A stretch of 64,000 bases of DNA from Acetomicrobium hydrogeniformans (lineage in GTDB: Bacteria > Synergistota > Synergistia > Synergistales > JAFGMB01): NCBI GenBank assembly GCA_016841745.1, contig JAENYO010000003.1:186001-250000 (forward strand). The letters run 5' to 3'. Shown here in pieces: positions 35,972-44,371 of this stretch. Both the position numbers and the translations under genes were made by a program. Below the pieces are notes generated by a model. It saw only the letters and a list, made by a program, of their open reading frames with translations. It was not told the origin of the DNA and did no database searches. How positions within the stretch are numbered: the first letter of the stretch is position 1; every line of letters begins with the position of its first letter.

Positions 35972-36760
35972 TTGATAAAGGTTGGAGATATGGTAATGGG
36001 TTATTCCGAGACCGGAGAGGGTGCGCCCCTGGTCATGATAATGGGTTACGGTTCAACCCGGAACCTGTGGGAGCCCGAGACAATTGATAAACTGGCAGAA
36101 GATTTCAGGGTAATAACTTTCGATAACCGCGGAATAGGGGAGACTGAAAGGGGTTCTCTTCCTTTTTCAGTCTCGCAGTTTGCGGATGATACCTACGGTC
36201 TTATTAAGGCCCTTGGGATTGACAAGACACATGTTCTTGGCTGGTCCATGGGATCTCTCATAGCGCAGGAACTGGCTTTGACCCATCCCGATTCGGTGGA
36301 AGGACTGGTTCTATATTCGACATTCTGTGACGGGGGTATGTTTCCACCCGATCCTAAAGTTCTCGAAAGACTTCAGGACAGGTCCGGGTCTCCGGAGGAG
36401 AGGGGCATGCGTTGGATAGAGGCCCTGTTCCCACGAGAATGGACAGAGGAGAACGGCGAAAGGATCAAGGATATTTTCTGGCGTCCCATGGGGGAGATTC
36501 CGGGAGAAACCCTGGCAGGTCAGGCAGAGGCCATATACCGATGGAAGGGAAGCAAGGACCGACTCGAACATCTTCCATCTGCAACCCTTCTGATCACAGG
36601 AGACAGGGATATCCTTACCCCTAATGATAACTCGGAATTTATGGTCTCCAGGATACCCGGAACGAAACTGGCGATGATTGAGGGAGCCGGCCACGGGCTT
36701 ATGTTTCAGGATCCGGACCACTTCCTTTCAATAGTGAAAAGATTTCTTCTGAATACATAA
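35972..36760 (+). CDS. Alpha/beta hydrolase
   Basis: This 262-residue alpha/beta hydrolase has the nucleophile elbow G90-W-S92-M-G, the acid in LLITGDRDILTP and the His in GAGHGLMFQ. The oxyanion region is MIMGYGST and the strand-3 motif is TFDNRGIGET, giving the 3-oxoadipate enol-lactonase/haloperoxidase-like look. GTG 35963 touches the purine run AGGAG, whereas TTG 35972 is 9 nt from it and is preferred. Substrate unknown; esterase or lactonase activity is likely from the fold. It starts about 60 nt after the exported protein and may share its transcript. Confidence 0.85.
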   Translation: MIKVGDMVMGYSETGEGAPLVMIMGYGSTRNLWEPETIDKLAEDFRVITFDNRGIGETERGSLPFSVSQFADDTYGLIKALGIDKTHVLGWSMGSLIAQELALTHPDSVEGLVLYSTFCDGGMFPPDPKVLERLQDRSGSPEERGMRWIEALFPREWTEENGERIKDIFWRPMGEIPGETLAGQAEAIYRWKGSKDRLEHLPSATLLITGDRDILTPNDNSEFMVSRIPGTKLAMIEGAGHGLMFQDPDHFLSIVKRFLLNT

Positions 36761-36828
36761 TTTGATCCATGGGCAGGTATTGACTTTTTATTTCTGCAGG
36801 TTAGAATCTCCAGAGAAAATAATATTCC

Positions 36829-36957
36829 TGAAGGGGAGTAGCTTCACAGGGCAGGGTCAACAACCTGGTGCATAGCATCTGGTCCTGCCGTTAGGCTTAA
36901 AAAGCTGATTAGCGAGACCTTCGGTATGGCGGTGGCCATGCTGAAGGTCTTTTTTAT
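36829..36957 (+). ncRNA. yybP-ykoY (manganese) riboswitch with terminator
   Basis: The leader of the cation antiporter shows the yybP-ykoY pattern: GAAGGGGAGTAGC at 36830-36842, a GGTCAACAACC internal loop, CCTGCCG, and AGCGAGACCTTC at 36911-36922 closing P1 by pairing GAAGG with CCTTC. The 3' P1 strand is also the 5' arm of an intrinsic terminator (36915-36930 with 36935-36950, then a run of T), so the two folds exclude each other. In this class, Mn2+ binding stabilises P1 and lets transcription continue; that direction is inferred from known members. Confidence 0.85.
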
Positions 36958-36984
36958 TGGAATAAACCACAGGAGGGACCCGTA

Positions 36985-37920
36985 ATGTTAATGCTCGTTA
37001 TCATGGGATGTGCAGGGATCATTATTCTTTATGCAGGAGGAGAGATACTTGTAAAATATGCTTCCGCCCTGGGGCAGAAAACAGGTCTTTCGGACCTTTT
37101 CATTGGGCTTACCATTGTAGCTTTCGGAACTTCTGCTCCTGAACTGGTTTCGTCCCTTATTGCTATGCTAAAAGGTTCTTCAGGTCTGATAATAGGGAAT
37201 GTACTGGGATCGAATATCACAAATATAGGTCTTATCCTTGCCTTATCGGCTATGATAAGCCCCTTTGCCACGGATTTCAGAAGGAACTGGAAGGATTTCT
37301 TTTTTCTTGGCACGGCAAGTACTTTTGCAGGTCTTGTAATGTTTACAGGGCATATAGATCCATGGGAAGGCCTCATCCTTCTGGGACTCTTCCTTCTTTA
37401 CACCTTCTACCTGTTAAGGTCAAACAGCACTATGGATTCAAAAATCAGAAAATCACAGACAGGAATAGATCTGAAAAGTCTTATTCCTTCCATCGCTGGA
37501 ATAGTGACAGGAATATGCCTGCTTCCGCTGGGTGCAGAACTTCTTGTCAATTCAGCTCTCAGGATATCCGCTCTTCTGGGAGTTTCGGAACACCTTATGG
37601 GGCTGACCCTTGTTGCTGTGGGAACAAGCCTTCCGGAGCTCGCGACCAGCCTGATCGCAGCCCTTCGAAAAAGAGGAGATCTCTGCCTGGGTAATATTAT
37701 GGGATCAAATATTTTCAATGTGCTTGTTGTTCCAGGGATATGTTCCATATTCGGGAAGCTGGACTTCATGGCGGGGATAGTAAGGTCTGATATCATTATC
37801 ATGATAATAATATCCATGGCGGCGATTTCACTTTCATTTTCAAGGAGTTATCTTAGCAGGAGGGAGGGAACCTTCCTCCTGACATGTTACCTGGGCTACA
37901 TATTTAACCTCGTTTCCTGA
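36985..37920 (+). CDS. CaCA-family cation antiporter, likely exporting manganese
   Basis: This 311-residue membrane antiporter of the Ca2+/cation exchanger superfamily (YrbG-like) has about ten helices in two inverted halves. The two alpha-repeats are seen in LTIVAFGTSAPELVSS (about residue 45) with GNVLGSNITNIGLILA, and in LTLVAVGTSLPELATS (about residue 207) with GNIMGSNIFNVLVVPG; both Glu and Asn sites are intact. CACAGGAGGGAC precedes ATG 36985. A yybP-ykoY riboswitch controls it, and this class senses Mn2+, so manganese export is the best guess rather than calcium. That substrate call is inference from the regulation. Confidence 0.87.
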   Translation: MLMLVIMGCAGIIILYAGGEILVKYASALGQKTGLSDLFIGLTIVAFGTSAPELVSSLIAMLKGSSGLIIGNVLGSNITNIGLILALSAMISPFATDFRRNWKDFFFLGTASTFAGLVMFTGHIDPWEGLILLGLFLLYTFYLLRSNSTMDSKIRKSQTGIDLKSLIPSIAGIVTGICLLPLGAELLVNSALRISALLGVSEHLMGLTLVAVGTSLPELATSLIAALRKRGDLCLGNIMGSNIFNVLVVPGICSIFGKLDFMAGIVRSDIIIMIIISMAAISLSFSRSYLSRREGTFLLTCYLGYIFNLVS

Positions 37921-38059
37921 GGAAGTTCTGAAATTGCATTGAAGGTCTTTTTTCTGGAGCCGGAAAGGGGCATAATGATCTTGAGACGGATACCCCTTGA
38001 GGGTAATCGTTTTCATGCCTTCACGAAAGAGTATTTTCATGACAGCTGGAGGTCTTTAA

Positions 38060-38734
38060 ATGAATCCTTACAATATAGAAATCGAAAGCATAATTCGTTC
38101 AGAACGTCAAAGCATATCCCTTGCAGTCACTGATGAAGCCCTGCTTGTGGTAAGGGCTCCCTTTCATGTTTCAGAGAACTATATCCAGGATGTTATCCGT
38201 AAAAAATCAGGTTGGATCAGGAAAAAAGTTGAAGAAATGAAAAATAGAAAGCCTTTTCCTGTAAAGAAATTTATTCAGGGAGAGGCTTTTTTGTATCTTG
38301 GCAGAAGTTATCCACTTTTATTTGGGGATAAGATGGGGATAGATGTGCAAATCACGGATAACCTTGTGGTATGCTGTGGAAAAAGCCCGGTTCGAGATGT
38401 ACTTATCCACTGGTACAGGGAGAGGGCAATGGAAAAAATCAGTGAAAGATGTGAATATTATTCCTGCATAACAGGGCTGAACCCCCTTTCGGTGAAGATA
38501 TCCAACGCTTCAAAAAGATGGGGCTCCTGCAGCAGCAGAGGCAGTATCAATTTCACCTGGAGGCTGGTGATGGCTCCCCTTGATGTAATTGATTACGTGG
38601 TGGTCCATGAGCTTACTCACCTTAAAGAGCTCAATCATTCGAAACAATTCTGGAACAGGGTGAGATCCATAATGCCAGACTACAGGATCCGTCAGAAGTG
38701 GCTTCGGGATAATGGCAGATCACTTGTAGTCTGA
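38060..38734 (+). CDS. YgjP-type metallopeptidase-like protein
   Basis: The 224-residue protein of the YgjP/M48-like (DUF45) family has the zinc motif H183-E-L-T-H187 with the third ligand in NHSKQFW (H193), and the family's SKRWGSCSSRG segment at 151-161. The N-terminal half is beta-rich. Members are often called SprT-like or UTP pyrophosphatase (YgjP); the real substrate is unsettled. GGAGGT precedes ATG 38060. No operon partner is evident. Confidence 0.85.
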   Translation: MNPYNIEIESIIRSERQSISLAVTDEALLVVRAPFHVSENYIQDVIRKKSGWIRKKVEEMKNRKPFPVKKFIQGEAFLYLGRSYPLLFGDKMGIDVQITDNLVVCCGKSPVRDVLIHWYRERAMEKISERCEYYSCITGLNPLSVKISNASKRWGSCSSRGSINFTWRLVMAPLDVIDYVVVHELTHLKELNHSKQFWNRVRSIMPDYRIRQKWLRDNGRSLVV

Positions 38735-38861
38735 GGGAATCCCTGCAATATTTTTCCGGTTCCGTCTGACCTGACTTTGATTGGTTCTATGAATTTATAT
38801 ACAGGCCCTCGGCCAGAAATGCTTTAAGCCGGTGTCATTATTTTACAGAGGAGGAGAGTTC

Positions 38862-39659
38862 ATGCAGAAAAGATATTTTAAGGACGAGATCAAAAAAGGT
38901 CAAAAACTTATCGGTACCTGGGTCCAGATAGGTAGTCCCGAAGTGGTAGAAATGGTGGGGCTGGCTGGCTTTGATTTTGCCGTTATTGATACTGAACATT
39001 CATATTTTGGCATTGAAACGTCAGAAAATCTTGTAAGGGCAGCCGATGCCGTTGATCTTATCCCCTTTATCCGGGTATCCCGAAAGGATCCCTCCCTTGT
39101 CATGAAAGCCCTCGATACAGGTGCCGCGGGTTTTGTGTATCCCGGTGTCCTTTGCAGGGAAGATGCAGAGGAGGCAGTAAGTGCCTCAAAATATCCGCCC
39201 CTGGGAACCCGGGGAGCCTGTCCCTTTGTCAGGGCAGCAGGCCATGTAGCCCGGGACTGGGAAAAGCATGCTGAACATTCCAACGAAGATCTGGTAAGCA
39301 TTATCCTCGTTGAAGGTCAGGAGGGCGTGGAAAACTTTGAGGAAATAATAGGCGTTCCCCATATTGATGTGATAATGATGGGTCCCTTTGACCTCTCCGT
39401 ATCTCTTGGTGTAGGAGGTCAGGTGGAACATCCCCTGGTAATGGAAAAATTCGGAGAGATGATAGATCTTGCAGCATCCAGGGGTGTCGCTCTGATGCCG
39501 AATATCTTTAATCCTGACCTTGAAAAGGTCGCAGAGCTTTCTGATCTCTGGTTTGGAAGAGGATGCCAGTCTCTAATTGTCAATACTGATAAACTCATGT
39601 TCTCCTGGGGTATGGAACAGAATCTGAAAAGGGCATGGAGATCGAGAGATAAATATTAG
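38862..39659 (+). CDS. HpcH/HpaI family aldolase
   Basis: A 265-residue class II (metal-dependent) aldolase of the HpcH/HpaI family, which splits or forms 2-keto-3-deoxy or 4-hydroxy-2-oxo acids to pyruvate plus an aldehyde. Visible are GTWVQIGSPEVVEMVGLAGFDFAVIDTEHS, the metal and substrate region FIRVSRKDPS, DTGAAGFVYPGV, ILVEGQEGVENF and IMMGPFDLSVSLG. The frame reaches back to 38832, but CAGAGGAGGAG before ATG 38862 fixes the start. It may cleave KDG-like or 2,4-diketo acids in the same pathway as the aldolase and kinases downstream. Confidence 0.88.
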   Translation: MQKRYFKDEIKKGQKLIGTWVQIGSPEVVEMVGLAGFDFAVIDTEHSYFGIETSENLVRAADAVDLIPFIRVSRKDPSLVMKALDTGAAGFVYPGVLCREDAEEAVSASKYPPLGTRGACPFVRAAGHVARDWEKHAEHSNEDLVSIILVEGQEGVENFEEIIGVPHIDVIMMGPFDLSVSLGVGGQVEHPLVMEKFGEMIDLAASRGVALMPNIFNPDLEKVAELSDLWFGRGCQSLIVNTDKLMFSWGMEQNLKRAWRSRDKY

Positions 39660-39798
39660 TTTATTTATAGGGCGGGAAGCATGAAAAAGGAGTTCCTCTG
39701 GAGAATTCCTGTCTTACCAGCGGCCTCTTTTTAATGTTTTCTTTATTCTTTTGTATTATGATTATGGAATATTTTTTGAAAGGGAGGTTATCCTTCAT

Positions 39799-40179
39799 AT
39801 GACAATTTCTAAACCCTACTGCGGAAAGATAGAAGCATTGCCCCTGCTTAATACCGGAGAGGAAGATCAGATCACCAAAAGAGTGGTTTTTGGCCCGGGT
39901 AAGTTCTGGGAGGATCATGTGATGAGGGTATTCACCGTGAAACCTGGTGCTGCAAGTCCCTTTCACAGCCACGACTGGCCCCACTATGTGATCTTTCTTC
40001 GTGGTAAGGCTGCCGGTAAGATCGATGGGGTAACTGTGAATCTTGAAAAGGGTGATTATGCCTATGTACCTCCCGATGTGGATCATAATTTTTCCAACAG
40101 CGGAGATGAGGATCTGGTCTTCATATGCATTGTTCCCACAAAAGGTGATGAATACTGTTACCCTGGATCGGAAGAATAA
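39799..40179 (+). CDS. Cupin domain protein
   Basis: This 126-residue single cupin starts at ATG 39799 with GGGAGG upstream; the frame extends to 39751 without a signal. Motif 1 is SPFHSHDWPHYVIFLRG (H-x-H, with His where Glu often lies) and motif 2 is KGDYAYVPPDVDHNF. It resembles sugar-acid-associated cupins that act as isomerases, or as stabilising partners in pectin and uronate pathways, e.g. KdgF-like proteins. KdgF-like activity on 4,5-unsaturated uronate is a guess. It follows the HpaI aldolase by 139 nt and is ended by a clear terminator. Confidence 0.75.
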   Translation: MTISKPYCGKIEALPLLNTGEEDQITKRVVFGPGKFWEDHVMRVFTVKPGAASPFHSHDWPHYVIFLRGKAAGKIDGVTVNLEKGDYAYVPPDVDHNFSNSGDEDLVFICIVPTKGDEYCYPGSEE

Positions 40180-40203
40180 CAAGGTTTAACGTATAAATAA
40201 AGG

Positions 40204-40238
40204 AAGAGGCCGGGGATCCACTCCCCGGCCTCTTTTAC
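40204..40238 (+). terminator. Intrinsic terminator
   Basis: Perfect 12-bp stem AAGAGGCCGGGG (40204-40215) with 40223-40234, 7-nt loop, then TT. It ends the HpaI-cupin transcript. The rest of 40239-40460 shows no gene. Confidence 0.75.
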
Positions 40239-40460
40239 CTGGATTATCTTCAACTTGAACTCTTGAATCAAGGCTATCAGTATTTCTTATGGATGGCTGT
40301 TGATCCGTCCCCTCATTTACCGTGACATCCAGATGACACGTCATCCTGAAAAGTGTAAAATGTGTGGATAGCCTTCCTTTTCTTTTTCTGTTCTTTCCGC
40401 CGAAAAAGTTATTATTTCTACCCCTTTATTCTCTTCTTATTATTGCTCTTAAAGTATGTG

Positions 40461-40516
40461 CATCTTTGTCCAGTTTGACAAAGATGTAAAAAAGGATATC
40501 ATTTCAGTATGATATC
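40461..40516 (+). promoter_or_regulatory. Promoter with two operator-like palindromes before the first IclR gene
   Basis: TTGACA at 40475-40480, a 16-nt spacer and TATCAT at 40497-40502. Two perfect inverted repeats overlap the elements: CATCTTTGTC-cagttt-GACAAAGATG (40461-40486) over the -35, and GATATCAT-ttcagt-ATGATATC (40495-40516) over the -10. Both have a 6-nt centre. They fit dimer or tetramer binding by an IclR-type repressor and probable autoregulation. Confidence 0.65.
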
Positions 40517-40539
40517 TCATTTAATGGAATGAGGGTACG

Positions 40540-41310
40540 ATGAGCGGAATAAAAGATACAAACCTTCAACTTCTCGAAAGGACCTTTGCCATCCTGGATT
40601 ATATCTCCAGGGAGGGGCGCGCATGCAGCCTGAAGGAGATAGTAGATGCGACTGGCATATCCAAACCTTCTGTACACAGGATCCTTTCGACTCTTAACAA
40701 GAACCTGGCAGTCATAAAGGACAGCCATTCCCAGTATCGTATCGGGCCCAAAATGCTTCAGTGGGCCAGGGCATGCAAGGGCAATTCAGAGCTTTTGAGC
40801 GTTGCCATGCCCTACCTGGACAGGATATGGCATGTGGCAGGCGAAACTATTCATCTAGTAAGTTATGAGAATGGCCATGCCTATTATCTTTCCAAAACAG
40901 AGAGTAAACATCCCCTTCAGATGCGTTCCAGGATGGGAGATCCTGTTTTTTTCCATTCCACAGCTGCCGGCAAGGCCATCCTTTTTTCTCTTCCCGATGC
41001 GGAGTTCGAATCCTTTATCAGCCAGGAACAACTGGAAAAACGTACTCCCCATACAATAACGGATCCGCAGATCTTTTATAAACAGCGGAAGGATTTTGCG
41101 GAGCAGGGTTACTGCCAGGAGATCCAGGAAAATGAGATCGATATACGCTGTATAGCAGCTCCGGTCCTGAACAGCGAGGGTTATCCCCTTGGATCTGTGA
41201 GCATTACATGTCCCATATACCGCTGTGACGACACCAGGGCAGCTGAATTGGGTCTTCTTCTCGCTGCAGTGATCCCGGAATTATCCGCCGAATTCGGTTA
41301 TTCTCAATAA
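40540..41310 (+). CDS. IclR family transcriptional regulator, copy 1
   Basis: This 256-residue DNA-binding regulator has an N-terminal winged helix-turn-helix (residues about 10-65, CSLKEIVDATGISKPSVHRILSTL) and a C-terminal IclR effector-binding domain (about 75-250, e.g. GKAILFSLPD, GYCQEIQENEIDIRCIAAPV, PLGSVSITCP). It sits directly before the KDPG-type aldolase and KDG kinase genes and is likely their local regulator, with a sugar acid or 2-keto-3-deoxy acid as effector (inference). The upstream promoter carries two inverted repeats. A paralogue lies at 52240. Confidence 0.88.
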   Translation: MSGIKDTNLQLLERTFAILDYISREGRACSLKEIVDATGISKPSVHRILSTLNKNLAVIKDSHSQYRIGPKMLQWARACKGNSELLSVAMPYLDRIWHVAGETIHLVSYENGHAYYLSKTESKHPLQMRSRMGDPVFFHSTAAGKAILFSLPDAEFESFISQEQLEKRTPHTITDPQIFYKQRKDFAEQGYCQEIQENEIDIRCIAAPVLNSEGYPLGSVSITCPIYRCDDTRAAELGLLLAAVIPELSAEFGYSQ

Positions 41311-41359
41311 CCTTTATAGAGGACAGTCAAAGCCTTAATTATATGGAGGTGCTGAATAA

Positions 41360-42019
41360 ATGAGGAAGATAAGAAAGCTGGAAGTCATGGAAACTGTGAG
41401 TAGCGTCGGAGTAGTCGGTATAATCCGTACCCCTGACATTCCTGCTGCAATAGAGATGGGTAGAGGAATGATAGACGGAGGAGTAAGGGTCCTGGAAGTT
41501 TCTCTTACTTTTCCCGGTTCCCTGGATGTAATTAAAGAAATCAGAAGGGAAAATTCCGGTAAGGATTTTATCCTGGGGGCGGGTACTGTTGGAGATGCTC
41601 CTTCCGCCAGGATGAGTATACTGGCTGGTGCTGAATTTATTGTCTGCCACTGCCTCTCCGAAGAAGTCATACGTATGTGCAACAGGTATGGAGTTGCCTG
41701 TACGCCAGGTGTCCAGACTGTTACTGAAGCTGTCAGAGCCCTTGAGCTTGGATGTGATGTTGTAAAGGCCTTCCCCGGTAGTATTCTCGGGCCAGGCTTT
41801 ATCAAGGCAGTTCACGGACCTGTTCCTTATGTGGAAATAATTCCGGTGGGAGGGGTATCCCTCAATAATCTGGGGGATTGGTTCAGTGCAGGAGCCTATG
41901 CTGTCGGGCTGGGAAGCGCCCTTACTAAGGAAGAGGGCAGGGATGCAGCCTATGAGACAGTTATGAAGAAGGCTCGAACGACGATTGAAACAATAAAAGC
42001 TGTTCGTTCAGATAAATAA
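41360..42019 (+). CDS. eda: KDPG/KDPGal-type aldolase (Eda family)
   Basis: A 219-residue class I (Schiff-base) aldolase that splits 2-keto-3-deoxy-6-phosphogluconate or its galactose epimer to pyruvate and glyceraldehyde-3-phosphate. Conserved parts are VVGIIRT, the general base Glu46 in VLEVSLT, GAGTVGD, CTPGVQTVTEA and Lys136 in VVKAFPGS, then EIIPVGGVS. GGAGGTG precedes ATG 41360. Immediately upstream of a PfkB kinase, it completes the phosphorylated branch of KDG breakdown. Whether it prefers KDPG, KDPGal or KHG cannot be told. Confidence 0.85.
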   Translation: MRKIRKLEVMETVSSVGVVGIIRTPDIPAAIEMGRGMIDGGVRVLEVSLTFPGSLDVIKEIRRENSGKDFILGAGTVGDAPSARMSILAGAEFIVCHCLSEEVIRMCNRYGVACTPGVQTVTEAVRALELGCDVVKAFPGSILGPGFIKAVHGPVPYVEIIPVGGVSLNNLGDWFSAGAYAVGLGSALTKEEGRDAAYETVMKKARTTIETIKAVRSDK

Positions 42020-42046
42020 GAAACATTCAGAGAGGTGATCTGCTAA

Positions 42047-43075
42047 ATGTCAAAAATAGTGACTTTCGGAGAGATAATGCTGAGACTCACACCGCCGGGA
42101 CGGGAGGTCATTCTTCAGACTCCGCAGTTTGTTGCCACTCCTGGAGGAGCAGAGGCAAATGTGGCTATATCACTTGCCAATTATGGAGAAAATACTTCCT
42201 ACGTGACGGCCCTTCCGGAGAATCCCATAGCCGATGCCATAGTGGGTGAGCTTAAGAGATTTAATGTAAATACTGAAAATATTATTCGCTGCGGAGACAG
42301 GGTAGGTACCTACTATACCCAGACCGGATCGGTCATGCGCCCTTCAAAGGTTATCTACGACAGGGCCCATTCTTCGATTGCAGAGGTCAAACCGGGAGAT
42401 TTTGACTGGGACTCCATTCTGGAAGATACGAAATGGTTTCACGTAACAGGGATAACTCCTGCAATAGCATCCGGTACAGCAGAAGTGACCCTGGAGGCTC
42501 TAAAAAAGTGCCGGGAAAAAAGTATCACAGTATCATGTGACCTCAACTACAGGAAGAAATTGTGGAAGTGGGGGAAACCTCCAGTCGAAGTAATGTCCGA
42601 AGTAGCGAAATATGTAGATGTGATGATAGCGAACGAAGAAGACTGTCAGAAGTGTCTTGGCATAGAACTCGATGTGGATGTTACATCCGGATCTCTGGAC
42701 AGCAGTAAGTACAGGGCTTTGGCTTCGAAGGTAATGGCTATGTTCCCTCAGGTCTCGTATCTGGCCGTAAGCCTCAGGGAGAGCGTTAGTGCAGACCATA
42801 ACAACTGGTCCGGAGTTCTGGCCACCAGGGATGCTTTCTATCAAAGCCGAAAATACAGCATCACAAATATAGTGGACCGCATCGGGGGAGGAGATTCCTT
42901 TGGTTCAGGTCTGATATATGGTCTCAACCATCTTGATGGAGATCAGGCAGCGATAGATTTTGCCATTGCAGCATCAGCAATTAAACATACCATCTATGGA
43001 GATTTCAACAGGGTTTCTAAAGAGGATGTACTGACCCTGATGGGCGGAGATGCCAGCGGAAGAGTACAGAGGTAA
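42047..43075 (+). CDS. kdgK: PfkB-family 2-keto-3-deoxygluconate kinase
   Basis: A 342-residue PfkB (ribokinase-fold) sugar kinase. ATP and catalytic motifs are PGGAEANVAISLANYG near residue 32 and DRIGGGDSFGSGLIYGL near 275 (catalytic Asp in GGGD). The KDG-kinase look comes from SCDLNYRKKLW and from its partner, the Eda-type aldolase 27 nt upstream. AGAGGTGATC lies 7-9 nt before ATG 42047. Product KDPG would feed the aldolase. A second, diverged PfkB kinase is at 53098. Confidence 0.82.
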   Translation: MSKIVTFGEIMLRLTPPGREVILQTPQFVATPGGAEANVAISLANYGENTSYVTALPENPIADAIVGELKRFNVNTENIIRCGDRVGTYYTQTGSVMRPSKVIYDRAHSSIAEVKPGDFDWDSILEDTKWFHVTGITPAIASGTAEVTLEALKKCREKSITVSCDLNYRKKLWKWGKPPVEVMSEVAKYVDVMIANEEDCQKCLGIELDVDVTSGSLDSSKYRALASKVMAMFPQVSYLAVSLRESVSADHNNWSGVLATRDAFYQSRKYSITNIVDRIGGGDSFGSGLIYGLNHLDGDQAAIDFAIAASAIKHTIYGDFNRVSKEDVLTLMGGDASGRVQR

Positions 43076-43118
43076 GAACTTTGGAGTTTTTTCATATCTT
43101 TTATTGGGGGTTTAAGTA

Positions 43119-44267
43119 ATGTTTGTTAGTACCCGAGCTTTGAGTAATCCACCTTCAGGCATAAGAGCTATGTTTGCAAAGGCTGCTCACTATGACAATG
43201 TACTTAATCTAGGGATAGGGGAACCTGATTTTCCGACTCCAATGAACATAAGAGAGTCCGCAATTAATGCTTTAAAAAAAGGATTAACAAAATATACTCC
43301 TAATGCCGGAATATTAGATCTTAGGAATGCTCTGATGGGAAAGCTTGCTAGAGAAAACGGATTAAAAGGATCAGGAGTCGAAAATATAATAGTAACCACT
43401 GGGGCCTGCGAAGCAATAACCTTGTCTCTTTTTACAGTTACTGATCCTGGAGATGAAGTAATTGTCCCCGTTCCGAGCTGGTCCAATTACATTGGACAGG
43501 TTCATTTAGCTGGGGCAAAAGCTGTTCCTGTGGCCACATTTGAGAAAGATAAATTTCATATTACAGTTGAGGCGATCAAAGAGGTTCTTACAGAAAAAAC
43601 CAAAGTCTTGGTCATTAACACCCCTTCCAATCCTACCGGAGCGGTACTGTCAAAAGAGGAATTGATTGAGATAGGGAGCCTGGCAAAGAAGTACAACTTT
43701 ATGATCATTTCGGATGAACCATATGAGAAATTTATCTATGGAGGCAGGGATCATGTAAGTATAGGTTCACTGGAGGGGATGGAGGGATATGTCCTGACTG
43801 TAAATAGCTTTTCAAAGACCTATTCCATGACAGGTTGGCGGGTTGGTTATGTTCACGGTAGTTCGGATATTGTTTCCAGTATGGTCAAACTCCAGGAAAA
43901 TTTTTCATCTTGTGTTAATACTCCTTCGCAATATGCTTGTATAGATGCTTTAAATGGTTCTCAAGATGCAACGGAAAAAATGTTTGAAAGCTATGTTGTG
44001 CGTAGAAATCTTATTGTGGAAGGCCTCAATTCTTTGCCTGAAATATCCTGCCTATGGCCTGAAGGATCTTTTTATGCTTTCCCAAATATTTCCAGATTAA
44101 AAAAATCTTCTGAAGAAGTTGCAATTGAGTGGCTGGAAAAGTCACAAGTAGTAACTGTTCCGGGAACAGCCTTTGGTGCAGCTGGAGAAGGATTTTTGAG
44201 GTTATCCTTTGCTGCTAGTGTGGAAGTTATTGAGGAAGCAATTGAAAGATTAAAGTTGTTACTCTAA
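43119..44267 (+). CDS. Class I/II PLP-dependent aminotransferase
   Basis: A 382-residue fold-type I aminotransferase. PLP contacts are seen: TTGACEAITLSL, NTPSNPTGAVLS, ISDEPYEKFIY and the Schiff-base Lys in NSFSKTYSMTGWRVGY (about residue 234). The sequence is closest to aspartate or branched-chain-type aminotransferases, but the substrate is not evident. TGGGGG precedes ATG 43119. From here to 51320 the DNA is visibly AT-richer than on both sides. The gene heads a module that also includes a sugar ABC importer, a threonine synthase-like enzyme and a SelA/DgaE-like enzyme. Confidence 0.87.
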   Translation: MFVSTRALSNPPSGIRAMFAKAAHYDNVLNLGIGEPDFPTPMNIRESAINALKKGLTKYTPNAGILDLRNALMGKLARENGLKGSGVENIIVTTGACEAITLSLFTVTDPGDEVIVPVPSWSNYIGQVHLAGAKAVPVATFEKDKFHITVEAIKEVLTEKTKVLVINTPSNPTGAVLSKEELIEIGSLAKKYNFMIISDEPYEKFIYGGRDHVSIGSLEGMEGYVLTVNSFSKTYSMTGWRVGYVHGSSDIVSSMVKLQENFSSCVNTPSQYACIDALNGSQDATEKMFESYVVRRNLIVEGLNSLPEISCLWPEGSFYAFPNISRLKKSSEEVAIEWLEKSQVVTVPGTAFGAAGEGFLRLSFAASVEVIEEAIERLKLLL

Positions 44268-44371
44268 TTAAATCTTAAATGAAAAATGGGAGGTGATGAA
44301 CAGTTTTATTTACGAAGGAAAAGAGCAAAGGAAGCTTTTCAAATAATTCTTGAAAGTGGGAGGTAATTGCT

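Noticed and set aside
37029-37376. Minus-strand frame in the CaCA gene
   Set aside because: Mirror of a membrane protein gene; composition is a by-product of the plus-strand codons.
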